From: Chrysomallon squamiferum
Taxonomy: Eukaryota; Mollusca; Gastropoda; Neomphalida; Peltospiridae
Assembly (NCBI GenBank): GCA_012295275.1
Contig: CM022669.1
Span: 8,613,989 to 8,664,988 of the forward strand
DNA: 51,000 bases
Direction of reading: 5' to 3'
Part shown: piece after piece, positions 45,229-51,000 of the stretch
Numbering within the stretch: position 1 is the stretch's first letter
Layout of the letters: the number at the start of each line of letters is the position of its first letter
Program-made: the position numbers and the translations under genes
Notes under the pieces: generated by a model
What the model saw: the letters and a program-made list of their open reading frames with translations, nothing else
What the model was told of the DNA's origin: nothing
The model's database searches: none

Positions 45229-45262
<34 letters not shown>
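45229..45262. repeat. (GA)n microsatellite
   Basis: About 17 GA units after a short GT run. Confidence 0.93.
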
Positions 45263-45266
<4 letters not shown>

Positions 45267-46282
45267 GGATGTATTTGTTTAATTGTTACGTGAATTTCGC
45301 TAGTTCATGTTAACCAGTGAGACGTTCAGGTTACTTGAAAGTTTCTTTATAAAATACTACCCTCACGTGCCGGACAGGAAATACGATGACGAAATGACGT
45401 ATAATTTATATCTAGCTGTTCTCTTTCCTTTATAATTTTTTTTTTTTTTTTTTTTTTTCTGCGATATATCCGGACTGACCTATACCGTAGAGGTCGTAGA
45501 TGTAAGACTAGATGTATCAAGGTAATGGAAATCTTTTTACTTCCAGTTGTTAATTTATTGTTGCGTGGCGACCTGTGATCGCTCTAGAAAATTCGTAGTA
45601 CGCTATGACGTCACGACTGCTGAATCATTACAGCGCCAAGATATTTTTATTATTCTGTTGTTTACTGCGGTACTTGATTAAAAATGGGCGGTGATAAAAG
45701 ATAAAACTTGGAAGAGTGCGGAATAATTATATTTAGATTAGTTTTTCCGATTGTCCCAAGTTACGTTTCAGTCTGACTTTATATTTGATACGAAATTTGG
45801 TTTTGTGTCTAATTTTTTAAAAATGTTTTAATTGAATGTAGTAAATACACAGACTGGTAGTTGTATTTATTAAAGTACTATTTTGTTTAGACGCGAAACA
45901 ATGTGAAAAATGGCGTCCTGTGACATGATCTTGTGTTAAATTAACCATGAAAGCGAATGAAGTCAGTCACTACAGATTTGACTTTATTGAGAGTATTATA
46001 AGAGTATTATAATGTTTTGCAACGTCAGTCACAGAGATGTCTTTAAAGAGAATAATTAATTTGAATACAGAAACTGATCTGTGCTGGGGGACACGTGAAG
46101 TTCATTAAATACATGCGTGATGGGTCATACAGCAGCGGTACGTGACAAGCGACATCTTTCTTTTCAACAACTCTGTCCTGGACACAATGTCACCCGCCCT
46201 TGAGGAAAACAACGAAAATGTGGCGGGTTTAAATTAATTATAGAATAATATTAAAAATATACTTGATTATTATAAACGTTTA

Positions 46283-46287
<5 letters not shown>

Positions 46288-46331
<44 letters not shown>

Positions 46332-46372
46332 CCGCACAGCCATGACAGTTAAATAAAAACATCTAGGTTGGA

Positions 46373-46424
<52 letters not shown>

Positions 46425-46425
46425 T
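46288..46425. repeat. (TA)n and (ATT)n microsatellites
   Basis: A TA run at about 46288-46329, then about 45 bases of unique DNA, then an ATT run to 46425. Confidence 0.93.
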
Positions 46426-48069
46426 AATTGTGGATGTCAAGTTGATGAAAACGGCCATTAGGAAAAGCTTTGGAAGATTAAAAATTATATTTGTCAAATT
46501 TTGAGTTTTCTTTCCAAAAAAAGAAGGTTTTTATGTTTTTTAAGAAAACGATAAGTAATACTTGTAATCAAAGATTTGTTGTAAATTTAGTTTGTCTCTA
46601 AATACGTTTTAAATCTTCACTTGTAGTATTATGCACTGTTCACGTATTCCATCCACAAATGAATTCTATTTTGCAACAAAGTATGTCTCGTCTAGATTTG
46701 ACTTTTTCACTCGCTTTTTTATTTATTTTAATTTTTTTTAGTACACACACTATTTTAGGTGTTTACACATGTTAAACCCAATTTCTAGTCGGCTAAGTTA
46801 TGTTTGAGGAGAAGTTGTAACATTAAAATTAATCGAAAATATTAATTTTCACCAGTTATCTTTAGAGAACTTTATAAGATCATGTTTTTGCTTTTTACTT
46901 TATAAAATCATGTTTTCACTTTTTACTTTATAAAATAATGTTTATAATATTTTACTTTTTACTTCCTATCTCCATTTGAAAGTGAACAGTTCGACTACGT
47001 GTAACCAACAGGCTCATGTATTGCGTCCCAGTTCAAACATCTGACATTGAACATTTAAATAAGTTTACCATAAAATCAGCTCAAAAATTCCCTTCAAGTT
47101 GCGCTCCAGGCACATGCCATGTTTGCCATAATTATGTCACCAAAATTATTAAGCAGGAGCCAAATTAGTAATCTTTAAGCCTTTAGTACACATTATATTC
47201 GCCTAGGTCGTGTGTCAGCATCGGTACCAGTAATAATAACAATAATAATAATACACCTATTGTTTTACATGCAAGTTAAATGACTGTATTAATGTCAGTT
47301 AAATTCATCTGTATTAGTTTACTTGACAATGATAACTAGATGATCACATTCATCTGAAAAGACACTCGATATATATATATTGACGTGTACACAGACACCT
47401 ACACGCTGCTTTATTGAATGAGTCGTGCTTACAGCTGCTCACAGACATCTGCTGTGGTGTTTAAATTGAAATCTGGATAAGAAACGGCTACAACACCGTC
47501 TTTGCTTTCACTTCTAACCAGCGGCAATAAGAGGTCTGGTGAAGCCCGGGACCAACTCCTTGACTGTATGCCCCAAAGACTCGAATATAAGGCCTAGTAC
47601 TGAGAAATGGTACGAGAAAGGAAGATATTTTGAGTATGTAAACACAGATGGAACATAAAATAAACACTTTATTCGATTTAAATATAAATCGACCAAATTT
47701 ACTAAGTTCTTTCCTCTGATTGGATGCCGGAGGACCCGCCCCTTCGACCCCCCCACACCCACACCATTTTGCACGCCACTGCCTCTAACATTAACCACAC
47801 GAGAGTCTCGGGTTTTATTTGCTTCACCCTGTCTACGTAACAGATTTTGTTCCGTCACAAAATGTTATGATACGAATTTGAAACCTTGACAGGCACTTTC
47901 GAACTGAAAACATTTTAAACAAGTAATAATAATAATAATAATGTATTCAGAAGAGTTTGACAACAGAGAAGATAACTCTGGAAGGACAAACTGGGATATA
48001 TCTAGGTAGTGTGCAGTATTGCTTCTTTTTTCGCTTTTTCTGTGTACAAATTAGTAGTAGTATACCACA

Positions 48070-48070
<1 letters not shown>

Positions 48071-48125
<55 letters not shown>
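48071..48125. repeat. (GT)n microsatellite
   Basis: About 27 uninterrupted GT units. Poly Cys-Val frames through it are artefacts. Confidence 0.97.
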
Positions 48126-48127
<2 letters not shown>

Positions 48128-48856
48128 GTACACCTTTTTTTTATTTCGGACGAAGAAAACAACAATTAATTCAGTAATTTGCAGGCGCCGGACCATTTAT
48201 CGGGAAAACTTTCGACTGGAAATCAGTTTGGTTTCTCTGCGTTTGGGAGCGAATACAGTTTTGAACCTCCACTCGAGTTACTCTGAAATCTTTTAGTATA
48301 CATTTTGTAAATAAAGAATTGATTTTCACCTTTCCCAGGCCGAATACAGAGTCCCAGATACATAATGGTAAAACTGAAATTGAAATGAATTAGGCCTGTA
48401 TACCAAGTGTACTTTCACCTATTTCTGATCATATTATGTGGTTTGGCATCTGAATTTATTTCATCAGCTTGCAGTATTTCTGAAGTATAATTTATATGTT
48501 CACATAAATACATACACATAAAAACAACACTTGAAAAATAATGATAATATATTTATTTTGTACATGTAGGCAAAAATTGTGTGCGTTTTTAAAAATTGTG
48601 CATTGTTACACAAACATCCAATAATAATTAAGTGTTGTTACACAAACATCCAGTAGTAAATGTTCGTTGTTACACAAACGGACCAATAAAATTGTGCGCA
48701 GTTACACAAACATACAACAAAACTTGATCATAAATTAATTTTTGTTTACCTGAGAGTTGATGATAATAAACTGATGACAAAATAAATTCACAGAAGATTT
48801 CATGAAATTTAACAAATGATTTCAAGAACCAGGACTATCATCGCTGAGGTATTTTA

Positions 48857-48857
<1 letters not shown>

Positions 48858-48919
<62 letters not shown>
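48858..48919. repeat. (CT)n microsatellite
   Basis: About 30 uninterrupted CT units. Confidence 0.97.
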
Positions 48920-48921
<2 letters not shown>

Positions 48922-49829
48922 AATAAAAACAGTTTAAACAAATAAGTTTGAGCTACAATGTTAAATGGACTCACTATATTACATACCAAAAACTTGTGTA
49001 CAACACAGAACTATATAAAATAACAAAAATAATCGAACTTACAGGAATTTCTCTTTTGTTTGCAATAAATAACGTGATGATAAAAGAGGTCATTCTAATA
49101 CATAAAAAAAAAGTCGTTGTGTGGCCACCATAACGAGTCTCATCTGCTACAGTCATTTAAAAAAAAATCTCATTAGAGGATTTCTACACTGATTTCATTT
49201 TATTGATGTGCTGTTACTGTTTGTGGAGCACACCACCGTGTCTCTGTCAAGGTTGGCGACTGTTTCTAATTAATTAAAGTATAGGGTGGCTATAGCTGCT
49301 TAAAGCCTAATAGTGATGCTGAATTAATACGTGTTGGGACTATCGCTAAATACATGGTCATTTTCACAAGCGGAGTTAATTGGCTGTTCCACTGTCACAA
49401 CTAGTCTAAAATCTCTGGTGCTTGACAATTGTGTAATGACTATGACATCGAAGATGAGTTTTTGTTATAGATGTATACATGGATTTTGTTCTAAGAATCA
49501 AAGTAATCGTTACCAACCATTTAATTCTCAGTCTAAACAAAGTATTCGTAAATTTTTAAAATTATTTAACTATATTTTCTATATTTTAATCATGAATACT
49601 TTTTTTTTTTCAAATCCTCTGGCTGATATACTGATATGTTGTTTATATTTAGATTATTGTAAACCCACCGTCTTGTTATAATTATATTGAATTCTGTTTG
49701 TTTGTATTCTCATATGCCGCAGACAACGGTCTGAGTCTAAAAATAAAGCTCATTTCAAATTGCAGTACGTACCAAACAGCAGTCTAAGATGGTTTTTAAT
49801 GATTATTCTACATCTAAGGACACAGAATC

Positions 49830-50145
49830 TCTGATGTTCTGACAGTCACTGTAATATGTGATGTTCTTATAGTCAGTGTAATATATGATGTTCTTGTAGT
49901 CACTATGTGATGTTCTGACCGTTACTATAATATGTGAAGATCTGACAGTCACTGTGATATTTCTATATTCTGACAGCTACAGTAATATGTGCAGTCCTGA
50001 CAGTCACTGTAATATTTCTATATTCTGAGAGCTACAGTAATATGTGCAGTCCTGACAGTCACTGTAATATTTCTATATTCTGACAGCTACAGTAATATGT
50101 GATGTTCTGACAGTCATTGTAATAGTTCTATAGTCTGACGGCTAT
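49830..50145. repeat. Diverged minisatellite
   Basis: Units of TTCTGACAGTCACTGTAATA and TGTGATG, alternating with TTCTATATTCTGACAGCTAC and AGTAATATGTG. Confidence 0.85.
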
Positions 50146-50339
50146 TGCACGTTACTATCACAGTCGTCTCAAACTCTCCCAAAACAAGACGATTCTGTGA
50201 CTGCTCGTGACTCTAAGTGTAGCGATGTCACGGAATTATAGTGACTGCTTTTTCCTTGCGCTCTTCTCCCAGTAACCAGAAGGTCTGTTCAGGACCTTTT
50301 CCCTGCAACAAACATTATTTTACTTTATTATTATTGTTA

Positions 50340-50348
50340 TTATCATCA

Positions 50349-50403
<55 letters not shown>
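50340..50403. repeat. (ATT)n microsatellite
   Basis: ATT units after a short ATC run. Confidence 0.95.
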
Positions 50404-50404
<1 letters not shown>

Positions 50405-51000
50405 AATTGTTTGATGGATGTAATTCTACTAACATTATTCTCTCTTCATTTTCATTTTCAAGAACGTTTTTTTTATTATTATTACAGCATTTGAACGATT
50501 TTGTTTGAGCGACTCTCCTTTTTAACGATACAGCTTTTGAACGATCTATGTTAAGCCTTTTTATTGACATGAGCTAAACAGCATAAGAAGCGGCAAATTA
50601 GATAAAGGCACAAATAATATTTTTAAAAAAAAAAGCCAAATGCAAATTATTATACAAAATGACAATCATGTAAAGTTGTTTAACAATTTATTAGAAATGT
50701 AGCCTAGCGGATAATTATAGCAGTTTTGACAATCGAGAGTGATATTATTACAGAACATTCCAGATTCTTTTACATTTTTAACTTGGCGGTATTTTTGTAA
50801 TTCATAACGATTTGGAATAAGTAAGCAGTTAATCACAGAAAAATATACTGATATTTGTAGGCTCAATTTGTTGATCCACCTATGTCGTCCTTGGTTGAAC
50901 GCTATTTTTGAACTCGCATTCAGTGGCATTGCTCAAAAATATGTCGAGCATTTATACTTAGAGCTCAAAAATAATCATCATTCCAGAAAGCCTCTCTCTC

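Larger units (their letters stand above)
45263..51000. other. Intergenic stretch
   Basis: No exon with matched splice sites and no RNA gene recognised. A perfect CRE palindrome (45606-45613) sits in a relatively CpG-containing stretch (45370-45700). 47500-47830 is GC-richer, with GATTGG and CCCGCCCC, and could be a minus-strand promoter or a dispersed repeat. The rest is AT-rich with the microsatellites listed separately. Confidence 0.5.

Noticed and set aside
47514-47858. 114-codon minus-strand frame
   Set aside because: Composition follows a GC-rich island; no recognisable domain. Treated as chance or a repeat.
49331-49760. 116-codon frame followed by an AATAAA word, as a retroelement end
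   Set aside because: The peptide shows no reverse transcriptase or other motif, and no target duplication was seen.
50666-50929. 87-codon minus-strand frame starting MPLNASSK
   Set aside because: No recognisable domain, start context or splice partner; left unannotated.

Overview
The window is AT-rich, intron-rich animal DNA, full of microsatellites ((CATA)n, (ATT)n, (GATA)n, (CA)n) and of tandem arrays with units of about 20-60 bp. The only gene recognised with high confidence is a TRPM-type cation channel whose protein is closest, from memory, to the TRPM1/3/6/7 branch. Genome texture and protein divergence suggest a protostome, probably a lophotrochozoan such as a gastropod mollusc. That placement is inference, because no database search was possible.

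Layout, all recognised genes on the + strand. (1) 155-855: the last two exons of an unidentified Lys-rich protein, joined in phase and ending at 853-855. (2) 856-5220: intergenic, mostly microsatellites. (3) 5225-17223: a CpG-containing promoter-like stretch, a short ATG exon (5513-5597) and several candidate small exons (7750, 10423, 13453, 15289, 17155). The predicted peptides faintly recall XRCC4-superfamily proteins (PAXX/XLF). A decayed pogo/Tigger-like transposon (6547-7054), a hairpin and an inverted-repeat pair lie in the same stretch. (4) 17224-24097: non-coding, with two large minisatellites. (5) 24098-42788: 25 exons of the TRPM gene, about 1,615 codons from the conserved N-terminal SQRSW segment to a stop at 42786-42788. 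They cover the MHR region, S1-S6, a pore with the PYWMIYGE motif, the TRP box WKFQRYQL, a coiled coil and a long Ser-rich tail. No alpha-kinase domain is visible. The upstream start exon was not found. (6) 42789-about 45135: probable 3'UTR. (7) 45136-51000: intergenic, with no gene seen.

Two things stand out. First, many TRPM introns hold tandem arrays that begin or end at an exon edge and multiply the splice signal. Examples are about 13 copies of GTAAGT after the exon ending at 30408, repeated acceptor plus exon-start copies before the exons at 35180 and 39858, and about 17 copies of TACTAAC before the exon at 30042. Second, three TRPM exons carry single-base indels (near 28019, 39921 and 41778-41782) while every splice phase and all flanking sequence stay intact. 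This fits assembly error better than a pseudogene, but it should be checked.
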